Origin: Verrucomicrobiota bacterium
GTDB taxonomy: Bacteria; Verrucomicrobiota; Verrucomicrobiia; Verrucomicrobiales; DEV007
Direction of reading: 5' to 3'
Assembly (NCBI GenBank): GCA_027618625.1
Contig: JAQCER010000347.1
Span: 1 to 5,024 of the forward strand
Length of the DNA stretch: 5,024 nucleotides
Both the position numbers and the translations under genes were made by a program. Positions within the stretch are counted from its first letter, which is position 1, and the number at the start of each line of letters is the position of its first letter. Below, piece by piece: positions 1 through 5,024 of the stretch. The notes under the pieces were generated by a model. That model was not told the DNA's origin and did no database searches. It worked only from the letters and a program-made list of their open reading frames with translations.

Positions 1-72
1 GACGGAGCAAAGGGACAAGGTCAGGGTTCTCAGAGCGGGGCGAATAGCGGCAAATAGGGCGGGAGTAATCAT
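1..72 (-). CDS. N-terminal fragment of a membrane protein, possibly MenA/UbiA-type prenyltransferase (partial)
   Basis: On the minus strand an ATG at 72 opens a frame that runs without a stop to the left edge, giving 24 codons (MITPALFAAIRPALR, then TLTLSLCSV). The peptide is hydrophobic with a few arginines near the start of what would be a first membrane helix. The AxR...LRTLxLS pattern resembles the start of 1,4-dihydroxy-2-naphthoate polyprenyltransferases (MenA, UbiA superfamily), which prenylate the naphthoquinone ring at the inner membrane during menaquinone synthesis. That match rests on about a dozen residues and is tentative. The gene follows the serine hydrolase on the same strand with a 68 nt gap and no visible terminator, so co-transcription is possible. 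No clear Shine-Dalgarno precedes the ATG. The frame stays open upstream to a stop at 151-153, but no better start codon appears. Confidence 0.42.
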   Translation of the reverse strand, partial: MITPALFAAIRPALRTLTLSLCSV

Positions 73-140
73 AGTGCCCGGAAGAATACGGAAAATGACT
101 CGTTTTGTCGAACCATTCGCGGATGATTTCGCATCTTTTG

Positions 141-1370
141 CTACAGATCTTCATAGTCGAACCTCACGGCGTCGAGATTTGCCGGGGCTTGCCTTTGCCG
201 TATAAGTTCGTATGCGTGCACCGCTCGCCCGAGATCGCGCATGAACGGGATGCCGATGGTATCGTATTCGTACACGTTGTCATTAAACGTGCCGTTTGCG
301 TTCACGAGCACGGTTGCGCTCAGGAAGAACTCAATGCCATTGTCAAAATCCGCGAAGTAGGCATTGTCGGTGAGTGTTCCGTAGGCCAACCCGGACTTGC
401 TGAACATTCGAATATCAGGATCCGTTGCACGTTTCGGATCAAAACCGAAGAAGAGTTCCTTGGTGTAGGCATCGCCAAAGTGCGCGGGATCATGCGCCGG
501 ATCTCTGGACTCGGATACCCAGCGAGACATCTCGCGCAACAGGAACCGTCGGCTCTCATCGGACAATCGAAACCGCTCTGGCTCGGGGAGGCTATCGGGA
601 AAAATGAGCGCTCGCAGCATGCGCTGCTGCGCCTTCAGGGGAAATGCATTGGAACCTGCAAAGTCCTTGGGTTGTTCCATTCTGACGCCGCCCTCCAGAT
701 AGGCGATCCCTTTCAACTCGGGCTCATTCAGCATCCATCGATTTTCGAAAGTCTGACGCGGCTGGCGATGAACGATCTTTCCCTTCTCATCTGAAAACTC
801 GATCGCGTTGGTGGTAATCGCACCCGGTTCGCGAGCCACAGACAGCGGGTGGAAGATCCGCACACCTGTGTAACCTCGGCGCTGAAGGCCATCGGAAAGT
901 GCGACTGGGCCAACCAGATCGAACAATCGATTGTTCGCCGGATTGCTGCTGACGAGGAAGATCTCCCTGATGTAACGGGCAACGCTGGAGACGTCCTCTT
1001 GATCCAGGCCGAGCGTGCGCATCGTCAACTCCCTGCCGAGTCCCAAGTCTGCGAGGCTATCCAGTTTTTCCAAGGCCAGGATGGCGGCCGGCAACTTGAC
1101 CGTACTCGCTGGATAAAAGTAACGATCCGCGTCCTCCTTCCAGCGGTAGCTGCGGAAAGCTGGCGGATCGCCCGGGGCTGCTGCCCGATCCACCTGCGTG
1201 TAGAGGACTTGAACCTCATGCCCAGGATTCTCTGCAACCTCCCTCAACCCAGGTGAACCGAGGATAAGAGTCTCCAGAACGTCATCGTCCGCCATCGTTT
1301 TGCCACCGATCAACGCCGCCACCATTACCAGAAGGCAAAGGAGGAGCAGGCGTCGCGTTGGATTACTCAA
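141..1370 (-). CDS. Exported class A beta-lactamase/PBP-like serine hydrolase
   Basis: This 409-residue protein carries the ordered active-site motifs of the serine beta-lactamase/penicillin-binding superfamily: S89-T-V-K92 (SxxK, with the nucleophilic Ser after FYPA), S141-S-N143 (SxN) and K325-S-G327 (KSG/KTG box). This order fits the beta-lactamase 2 (PF13354-like) family. The N-terminus has an RR charged patch, a Leu/Val-rich core at about 8-22 and a likely cleavage site after KTMA (about residue 27), so a periplasmic location is expected. No lipobox cysteine is present. I could not find a convincing omega-loop ExxN (Glu166 equivalent), so deacylation of beta-lactams, and hence true resistance, is doubtful; a peptidase or esterase acting on cell-wall or other peptides is equally possible. 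The chosen start is a TTG at 1370, because it supplies the n-region of the signal peptide; the first ATG, at 1325, would remove it. An in-frame stop at 1392-1394 limits further extension. No good ribosome-binding site is visible. Confidence 0.9.
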   Translation of the reverse strand: MSNPTRRLLLLCLLVMVAALIGGKTMADDDVLETLILGSPGLREVAENPGHEVQVLYTQVDRAAAPGDPPAFRSYRWKEDADRYFYPASTVKLPAAILALEKLDSLADLGLGRELTMRTLGLDQEDVSSVARYIREIFLVSSNPANNRLFDLVGPVALSDGLQRRGYTGVRIFHPLSVAREPGAITTNAIEFSDEKGKIVHRQPRQTFENRWMLNEPELKGIAYLEGGVRMEQPKDFAGSNAFPLKAQQRMLRALIFPDSLPEPERFRLSDESRRFLLREMSRWVSESRDPAHDPAHFGDAYTKELFFGFDPKRATDPDIRMFSKSGLAYGTLTDNAYFADFDNGIEFFLSATVLVNANGTFNDNVYEYDTIGIPFMRDLGRAVHAYELIRQRQAPANLDAVRFDYEDL

Positions 1371-1371
1371 G

Positions 1372-1659
1372 TTCAGTGATCGTGTCGAAGTCTATTCCGG
1401 AACCTGACGAAAGCAAGATCCCTACGAAGGGGAAGGGAATGTGCGCCTCCAGCTTGTGTACGCGGCATAAGTCTGGAGGCGGCATAACTGGGACGAAGAA
1501 GCTCATGCAGTGTTTAAGAAAGGCTGGAGAGAGCATCTAGACGAATGGAACACGGTGGGCTCAGACTACCCGTTTCACTATCTGGGCAGCGCCAAAACCA
1601 TGCTTGGAATCGGACAAGGTTTTGCTCAGGCATCGCTCAGGCTCGCGGCTGATCAGTAG
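1372..1659 (+). pseudogene. Decayed C-terminal remnant of a sialate O-acetylesterase-like (SASA/DUF303) esterase
   Basis: Reading the plus strand in the frame that ends at TAG 1657-1659 gives a coherent protein tail. It contains RKQDPYEGE, then NVRLQLVYA, VWRRHNWDEEAHAVF, GWREHLDEWNTVGSDYPFHY and LGSAKTMLGIGQGFAQA. The last part resembles the C-terminus of planctomycete/verrucomicrobial sialate O-acetylesterase (SGNH hydrolase) proteins, where the His of FHYLGSA would correspond to the catalytic His. The frame is broken by TGA at 1405-1407 and TAA at 1468-1470. Each could come from one C-to-T change (CGA and CAA), with no frameshift between them. Homology is most convincing from about 1411; before that it fades, and the sequence then becomes the start of the serine hydrolase on the other strand. 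No SGNH nucleophile block is present, so the 5' part of the gene is gone. The stop lies 2 nt from the stop of the convergent isomerase gene. The family assignment is from memory of motifs, not a search. Confidence 0.62.
1444..1481 (+). repeat. Long inverted repeat / hairpin inside the esterase remnant
   Basis: The 9 bp arm CGCCTCCAG (1444-1452) is matched exactly by CTGGAGGCG (1473-1481). Inside it CTTGTG (1453-1458) pairs with CATAAG (1466-1471), including one G-U pair. The only interruption is a bulged T at 1472, and the loop is 7 nt (1459-1465). This gives 15 pairs when read as plus-strand RNA; on the minus strand the G-U becomes a C/A mismatch. No T-run follows on either strand, so it is not a typical intrinsic terminator. 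On the minus strand it lies about 75 nt upstream of the serine hydrolase start, where it could fold in the leader. It covers the TAA stop of the remnant. Confidence 0.55.
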
Positions 1660-1661
1660 AT

Positions 1662-2477
1662 CTACGCGCCGATGACCGACTTCAGATACTCCAGGCTCTT
1701 GATCGCGATGGTTTCGGGATCGGGGCTGTAGTCGAAGACTTCTACTGAGACGTAGCGATCGTATCCGGTTTCGGCGAGAGCGGCCATGATGGGTTCAAAT
1801 CTCACTTCGCCAAATCCGGGGCCACGAAGGTTCGGGTCGTTGGCATGGAAGTGCACGGTGTGAGCCGCGGAGTCGCGAATGATGTCTGGGATTTCCTTGC
1901 CCTCGTCTGACATTGCCTTGACATCCAGATGCAGCCGACAAGCTGGGCTGTCGACCATTTCAATGAGTTCGATGGTTTCTGCAGCGGTGTTGAGAAAGTT
2001 GGTTTCCTTACGGCCGAGCGGTTCCACAGCAATCGTCACCCCGGCAGCACCTGCGGCATCAGAGATCATGTGCAAGGCGTCGGCTGCGCGTTTCTGCGCT
2101 TCTTTGTAGTCCCAACCTTCCTCTAGGTTGCGTTGCTTCGGGCTGCCCCATACAAGGATCTCGCCGCCGAGTGCCGCACAGAATCGAGCGAGGTGGCAGG
2201 CAAAGCGCACGGTATCCTTGCGCAGCAGGTTGTCAGGTGTGGTGAGATGGAGCCAGGAAGGCTTTACCATAAGCCAGTGCAACCCGACGATTTCCAACCC
2301 TGCGGAAGTGGCGATTTTCGCGAGCCGAATGCCATCCGCTTCGGTCAAGTCCCTCGGATCGTCCTTGAGCGTAAACGGAGCGATCTCAACCCCATCGTAC
2401 CCAGTTTTGGCAATGTGAGCGCAGGCACGCTCAAAATCCCAATCTTGATAAGTTTCGTTACAAATAGCGAATTTCAT
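1662..2477 (-). CDS. Sugar phosphate isomerase/epimerase, xylose-isomerase-like TIM barrel
   Basis: The 271-residue length and layout fit the AP endonuclease 2/xylose isomerase-like TIM-barrel family (PF01261). Members isomerise or epimerise ketoses or related sugars through a metal-bound enediol intermediate, usually in the cytoplasm; no signal peptide is seen here. Barrel strands are recognisable at residues 2-6 (KFAIC), 28-32 (DGVEI), 62-67, 105-110 (GEILVW), 147-152 (VTIAVE), 181-185 (RLHLD), 207-211 (TVHFH) and 243-246 (VSVE). The expected metal ligands are E152, D185, H211 and E246, the same numbers I recall for Pseudomonas cichorii D-tagatose 3-epimerase, and E158 is also conserved. 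The substrate-contacting His after the LD motif (H188 there) is Ala here, and the loop HANDPNLRGPGFGE differs, so the substrate probably differs too and cannot be named. The ATG at 2477 begins directly before the first barrel strand. An AAGGA lies about 20 nt upstream, too far for a normal ribosome-binding site. The gene is divergent from the secreted protein on its right. Confidence 0.93.
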   Translation of the reverse strand: MKFAICNETYQDWDFERACAHIAKTGYDGVEIAPFTLKDDPRDLTEADGIRLAKIATSAGLEIVGLHWLMVKPSWLHLTTPDNLLRKDTVRFACHLARFCAALGGEILVWGSPKQRNLEEGWDYKEAQKRAADALHMISDAAGAAGVTIAVEPLGRKETNFLNTAAETIELIEMVDSPACRLHLDVKAMSDEGKEIPDIIRDSAAHTVHFHANDPNLRGPGFGEVRFEPIMAALAETGYDRYVSVEVFDYSPDPETIAIKSLEYLKSVIGA

Positions 2478-2605
2478 ACTGCGGTAAACCCATTCTTCCT
2501 TTGGAGGATATCCACCTTAGGCAAATCGGGAAGCCCTAATTCAGGCCTGGTTGCCAGGGCGGCCAAGGAAATTCGCGGAGGAAGCGATAAGCACTGCCTG
2601 CGCGC

Positions 2606-2633
2606 TTGAAATGCGCCGCGGAATGCGTATCCT
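2606..2633 (+). promoter_or_regulatory. Possible sigma70-type promoter for the secreted beta-rich protein
   Basis: TTGAAA (2606-2611; 5 of 6 matches to TTGACA) and TATCCT (2628-2633; 4 of 6 to TATAAT) are separated by 16 nt in the region between the divergent isomerase and the secreted-protein gene. Transcription would start near 2640 and leave a leader of about 75 nt before the ATG at 2714. Such matches arise by chance often, so this is only a candidate. Confidence 0.3.
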
Positions 2634-2634
2634 C

Positions 2635-2661
2635 CGGGATTCCCGTGTCCGTTCCTGGGAA
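2635..2661. promoter_or_regulatory. Two adjacent small palindromes, possible operator
   Basis: CGGGATTCCCG (2635-2645) is a perfect palindrome around one central base, and TTCCTGGGAA (2652-2661) has matching TTCC/GGAA arms. They lie just downstream of the candidate -10 element, roughly where a repressor would bind. They are short, and the evidence is positional only. Confidence 0.2.
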
Positions 2662-2713
2662 ATTTAGGGCGGAGACGCACAAACTTCATCAACCAGTAAT
2701 CCCTAGAAATACC

Positions 2714-3286
2714 ATGCGAATCCTTGCCACAATTGCCATCGCCCTCGTCGGGTCGACACTGAACTGCGTTGCCCAGAAAATCGAGGTACGATCCGGGGAA
2801 CTCAGAAGCAATATCTCTGATCCCAACTTGCTCCAGGTTCCCGAAGGCAAGATTCTTGAGATTGTCGACTTCTTCACCACTGATCCGCGCACTCCATCTG
2901 CCCCCGGCAGAACTGCGGTTCTCGAAACTTCGCCGGCGAATGGTGAGTTTCAGTTGGTGCAGGCCCGCTCCTGGACGGGCTCACCTCTTGGAGGCCTGCG
3001 CAAAATCCAACTGATCGGTGGACTCGATGTGCGGGTTCGCTCTAACGTTGGTTCCCACGTCCAGTATTACCTTTACTACCGCATCATCGACAATGTGAGC
3101 ACTGCGGCCACCCAGACGGGACAGACGGTTGTTATCCCAGAAGACGCGGAAGGAGATGTAGAGATCATCCTTGAATCGAGCAAAGACCTCGTCACATGGA
3201 CGGCGGCCACTCCCGGCACCTACAACTCACAGACGACCGAGCAGCGCTTCTTCCGCCTCCGGGCAGTGAAGGTAGCAGTGCCATAA
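2714..3286 (+). CDS. Small secreted beta-rich protein of unknown function (Verrucomicrobia style)
   Basis: The ATG at 2714 starts a 190-residue protein with a clear Sec signal peptide: MR, a hydrophobic core at residues 3-13, and likely cleavage after A20 (NCVA|QK). C18 is not in a proper lipobox. The same frame is open upstream to 2606, but a longer product would bury the signal peptide, so 2714 is preferred. No Shine-Dalgarno is visible. The mature part is rich in beta-prone segments and Thr/Ser and has no recognisable catalytic motif. The C-terminal 50 residues (GDVEIILESSKDLVTWTAA, then PGTYNS and RFFRLRAV) resemble the tail modules I associate with secreted verrucomicrobial proteins, where 'ESSTDLVNWTA...RFFRVRA' strings recur. 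A surface, matrix or carbohydrate-binding role is possible, but no function can be assigned. A strong terminator follows 21 nt after the stop, so this is probably a single-gene transcript. Confidence 0.83.
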   Translation: MRILATIAIALVGSTLNCVAQKIEVRSGELRSNISDPNLLQVPEGKILEIVDFFTTDPRTPSAPGRTAVLETSPANGEFQLVQARSWTGSPLGGLRKIQLIGGLDVRVRSNVGSHVQYYLYYRIIDNVSTAATQTGQTVVIPEDAEGDVEIILESSKDLVTWTAATPGTYNSQTTEQRFFRLRAVKVAVP

Positions 3287-3307
3287 TCGACTGACCAACC
3301 AATTTGG

Positions 3308-3342
3308 AGTCCGGGTAGCCTCGTGCTTACCCGGACTTTTTT
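3308..3342 (+). terminator. Rho-independent terminator after the secreted-protein gene
   Basis: A perfect 10 bp stem (AGTCCGGGTA at 3308-3317 pairing with TACCCGGACT at 3328-3337) with a 10 nt loop is followed directly by a run of T ending at 3342. It lies 21 nt after the stop codon of the upstream gene and 55 nt before the GTG of the next, and so separates the two transcription units. Confidence 0.93.
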
Positions 3343-3397
3343 GTGGCTTCGCTGAAAATAATCGAGCAATCCCCCGTTTCTGGTAATCCAACCCTTC

Positions 3398-3961
3398 GTG
3401 ACCGCACCAAAAAAACTTCTGCAATCGTTCGCCTCCGGGTGCGCCAGCCTTTTTCGTGGACCGAAAGCCGTGGTGGCCCCTGAGAAAGAACTGCGATTCA
3501 CCCGCGCGCGCCAGGCTGTTACCTTTGTCGTGCTCGGGATTATTCTGTTTTGTGCAGCGCTCGCCTTGTTCATGCTCGCCCTGCCGGGATTCACAGGGAA
3601 GCAGCGGCCGCTGGTCTCCAGCTACTGGTTTGCCGCGATCCCGCTGCTGCCATGCGCCGGGACCTTGTGGCTGGCCATGCGGCTGACACGCCATGCCTAC
3701 ATCATCCTCACGCCACTGGGTATCGAGATTTTCCCTTTCTTTCGTCCTGAAAAGAACATGCTGCTACTTTACTGGTCGGAGACAGAGGATGCGAAGGTGT
3801 CATCGGATCTGCGCCTCCTTACTATCAGCCACAGTGGTGGGTCAAAGGCATTCATCACCCTGGATCCCGTGCGCAAGAACCGCCGTCCCCTTCTCAAACG
3901 TGCCATCGAAGGCACCATCGCCCAATTTGCCCCGGCATCAGCAAAGCCAACTTCCAATTGA
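3398..3961 (+). CDS. Two-helix membrane protein with a possible PH-like C-terminal domain
   Basis: This 187-residue protein starts at GTG 3398; an in-frame stop at 3359-3361 limits any extension, and no other usual start lies in between. A basic, Ser/Lys-containing N-terminus (1-39) precedes two predicted transmembrane helices at about 40-62 and 76-95, joined by a short PGFTGKQRP loop. By the positive-inside rule the N-terminus and the long C-terminal part face the cytoplasm. Residues about 98-175 (RHAYIILTPLGIEIFPFF, LYWSETEDAKV, AFITLDPV) read as beta strands ending in a helix (RRPLLKRAIEGTIAQF). This is the outline of bacterial PH/DUF304-like domains found behind paired membrane helices. 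The family assignment is by outline only; I do not recognise a named gene. It sits after a terminator and 60 nt before the beta-helix gene on the same strand, so the two may share a transcript, though no functional link is evident. Confidence 0.78.
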   Translation: MTAPKKLLQSFASGCASLFRGPKAVVAPEKELRFTRARQAVTFVVLGIILFCAALALFMLALPGFTGKQRPLVSSYWFAAIPLLPCAGTLWLAMRLTRHAYIILTPLGIEIFPFFRPEKNMLLLYWSETEDAKVSSDLRLLTISHSGGSKAFITLDPVRKNRRPLLKRAIEGTIAQFAPASAKPTSN

Positions 3962-4021
3962 GTCGCGGACAACTCGAATCACGATTGAGCGCCGGCCCAG
4001 CACCCTCTAGCATCCCGACAA

Positions 4022-5024
4022 ATGCGTCCGTTTCTTCCCTGCATTCTCCATTTCCTCCCCGTGCTGCTGCTCAGCCCGCAGCTGATGTTACAGGCGGCTG
4101 ACTTCTATGTCTCGACGGAAGGCAGCGATAGCGCCGATGGCACAACATCAGCACCACTGAAGACGATCCAGGAAGGTTGCGATCGAGCGAAGCCCGGTGA
4201 CACCATCCACGTGGCGAAAGGCATCTACCGGGAACACATCGAGTTCAACGAATCTGGAGAACCAGGCCGCCCCATCACCCTTCAGGCAGAGGAAGGCGCA
4301 ATCGTCGAAAGTGGATCCGGCACGCGGGACCTTATCCAAATTTGCGACCAGAGCTACATCCGGGTAATCGGCTTCGAGATTCGAAATCACAAGAGCCCGA
4401 AGGAGGCGAGCGGCATCCGCATCGAAGGCAGCGGCTCAAACATTGAGATCCGCAACAATACGATCCACGAAATCCGCGGAAAGAACGCGATGGGTATCAC
4501 CGTTTACGGCACATCAGCTGAGATCCCCCTGAGCAAGATCGTCATCGATGGCAACACCATCCACCACTGCGATCCCGCCAAAAGCGAAGCGCTCACATTG
4601 AACGGCAACATCGACGGCTTCGAAGTCACTAACAACCACATTTACGACATCAACAACATCGGCATCGATTTCATCGGCGGTGAAGACTCGATAGTAGGCG
4701 ACACATCAAAGGTCACCCGCAATGGCCTCTGCGCGCGCAACCGCGTATTTCGGGCGCGTTCTGACTACGGTGGTGGGTATGCAGCCGGCATTTATGTGGA
4801 TGGTGGGCACAACATCGTAATCGAGGAGAATATCGTTTCCGCTTGCGACCTTGGCATCGAAGTGGGTGCCGAAAACAAGGGATCGGAAGCCATTGGGATC
4901 ATTGTCAGGAACAACACAATTTTTGCAAATGACAAGGCGGCGATCGTAGTCGGCGGGTATAGCGAAGATACGGGCATCGTGCGCGGATGCACATTTTATG
5001 GAAACATATGCTACCGCAATACCG
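4022..5024 (+). CDS. Exported right-handed parallel beta-helix protein (3' end outside the window)
   Basis: The ATG at 4022 opens a frame that continues to the right edge (334 complete codons, no stop). Residues 1-25 form a signal peptide with a Leu-rich core and likely cleavage after LMLQA, before ADFYVS. The segment DFYVSTEGSDSADGTTSAPL, followed by KTIQEGCDRAKPGDTIHVA and GIYRE (about 27-71), is the typical N-terminal cap of DUF1565/pectin-lyase-fold proteins. From about residue 100, PbH1-type coils recur: IEIRNNTIHEI, IVIDGNTIHHC, FEVTNNHIYDI, NIVIEENIVSAC and IIVRNNTIFAN. Many proteins of this fold are polysaccharide lyases, hydrolases or epimerases acting on pectin, alginate or glycosaminoglycans. 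I see no decisive catalytic residues, and the fold alone does not identify a substrate. Secretion or periplasmic location is expected. There is no clear Shine-Dalgarno. The many Asn in the NNTI turns fit the usual asparagine ladder. Confidence 0.9.
   Translation, partial: MRPFLPCILHFLPVLLLSPQLMLQAADFYVSTEGSDSADGTTSAPLKTIQEGCDRAKPGDTIHVAKGIYREHIEFNESGEPGRPITLQAEEGAIVESGSGTRDLIQICDQSYIRVIGFEIRNHKSPKEASGIRIEGSGSNIEIRNNTIHEIRGKNAMGITVYGTSAEIPLSKIVIDGNTIHHCDPAKSEALTLNGNIDGFEVTNNHIYDINNIGIDFIGGEDSIVGDTSKVTRNGLCARNRVFRARSDYGGGYAAGIYVDGGHNIVIEENIVSACDLGIEVGAENKGSEAIGIIVRNNTIFANDKAAIVVGGYSEDTGIVRGCTFYGNICYRNT

Larger units (their letters stand above)
2478..2713. other. Intergenic region between divergent genes
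   Basis: This 236 bp stretch separates the minus-strand isomerase from the plus-strand secreted-protein gene and should hold the promoters of both. Besides the candidate plus-strand promoter and palindromes listed separately, it contains GGATATCC (an 8 bp palindrome) within TGGAGGATATCCA near 2503-2515. No convincing protein-coding signal is seen. A short minus-strand frame crosses it and would overlap the isomerase start by ATGA, but its arginine-rich composition looks non-coding. Confidence 0.5.

Noticed and set aside
105..794. 229-codon plus-strand open frame
   Set aside because: It lies almost wholly antisense to the well-supported serine hydrolase, has no domain or signal features, and its composition mirrors the opposite strand.
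1358..1540. 60-codon plus-strand frame in the gap before the isomerase
   Set aside because: It is in a different frame from the esterase remnant, which explains the same bases better.
1624..1643. Two GCTCAGGC copies in direct repeat
   Set aside because: Short, and explained as codons of the esterase remnant's C-terminus (AQASLRLA).
2133..2609. 158-codon plus-strand open frame
   Set aside because: It is antisense to the isomerase for most of its length and has no recognisable protein features.
2474..2692. 72-codon minus-strand frame that overlaps the isomerase start as ATGA
   Set aside because: The overlap would suit translational coupling, but the first half is arginine-rich and featureless, there is no ribosome-binding site, and I recognise no family. 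Conservation in relatives would be needed to revive it.
3227..3694. 155-codon minus-strand open frame
   Set aside because: It crosses two plus-strand genes and the terminator between them; the product is rich in Arg, Gln and Gly and looks non-coding.
3958..3990. TTGAG-containing near-repeats and GAGT/ACTC arms between the membrane protein and the beta-helix gene
   Set aside because: Arms are only 4-5 bp, with no T-run and no good -10 match; chance is sufficient.

Overview
The window looks like chromosomal DNA from a free-living bacterium of the Verrucomicrobiota (PVC) type. The clues are a secreted beta-rich protein whose C-terminus has the 'ESSxDLVxWTAxxPGTY...RFFRxRA' style common in that phylum, several exported enzymes, frequent GTG/TTG starts, and almost no Shine-Dalgarno sequences. 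The taxonomic call is an inference from protein style only.

Layout from left to right: (a) 1-72, minus strand, the first 24 codons of a membrane-protein-like gene that runs off the left edge, possibly a MenA/UbiA-type prenyltransferase. (b) 141-1370, minus strand, an exported class A beta-lactamase/PBP-like serine hydrolase with SxxK, SxN and KSG motifs. (c) About 1372-1659, plus strand, a decayed C-terminal remnant of a sialate O-acetylesterase-like (SASA/DUF303) esterase. It has two in-frame stops, a strong hairpin lies across one of them, and it ends 2 nt from the stop of the next gene. (d) 1662-2477, minus strand, a xylose-isomerase-like TIM-barrel sugar (phosphate) isomerase/epimerase with a complete metal-binding set. 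(e) 2478-2713, an intergenic region between divergent genes, with a possible sigma70-type promoter and small palindromes. (f) 2714-3286, plus strand, a small secreted beta-rich protein of unknown function, followed by a textbook intrinsic terminator at 3308-3342. (g) 3398-3961, plus strand, a two-helix membrane protein with a possible PH-like C-terminal domain. (h) 4022 to the right edge, plus strand, the N-terminal 334 residues of an exported right-handed parallel beta-helix protein.

The genes do not form one obvious pathway. The sugar isomerase, the beta-helix protein (a fold common among polysaccharide lyases) and the esterase remnant all fit a polysaccharide-degrading lifestyle. The serine hydrolase and the MenA-like gene could share a transcript (68 nt apart, same strand). 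I see no CRISPR array, tRNA, rRNA, insertion sequence, phage or defence module. The most unusual item is the unannotated, decayed esterase tail and its hairpin between the serine hydrolase and the isomerase. I found no convincing new multi-gene system.
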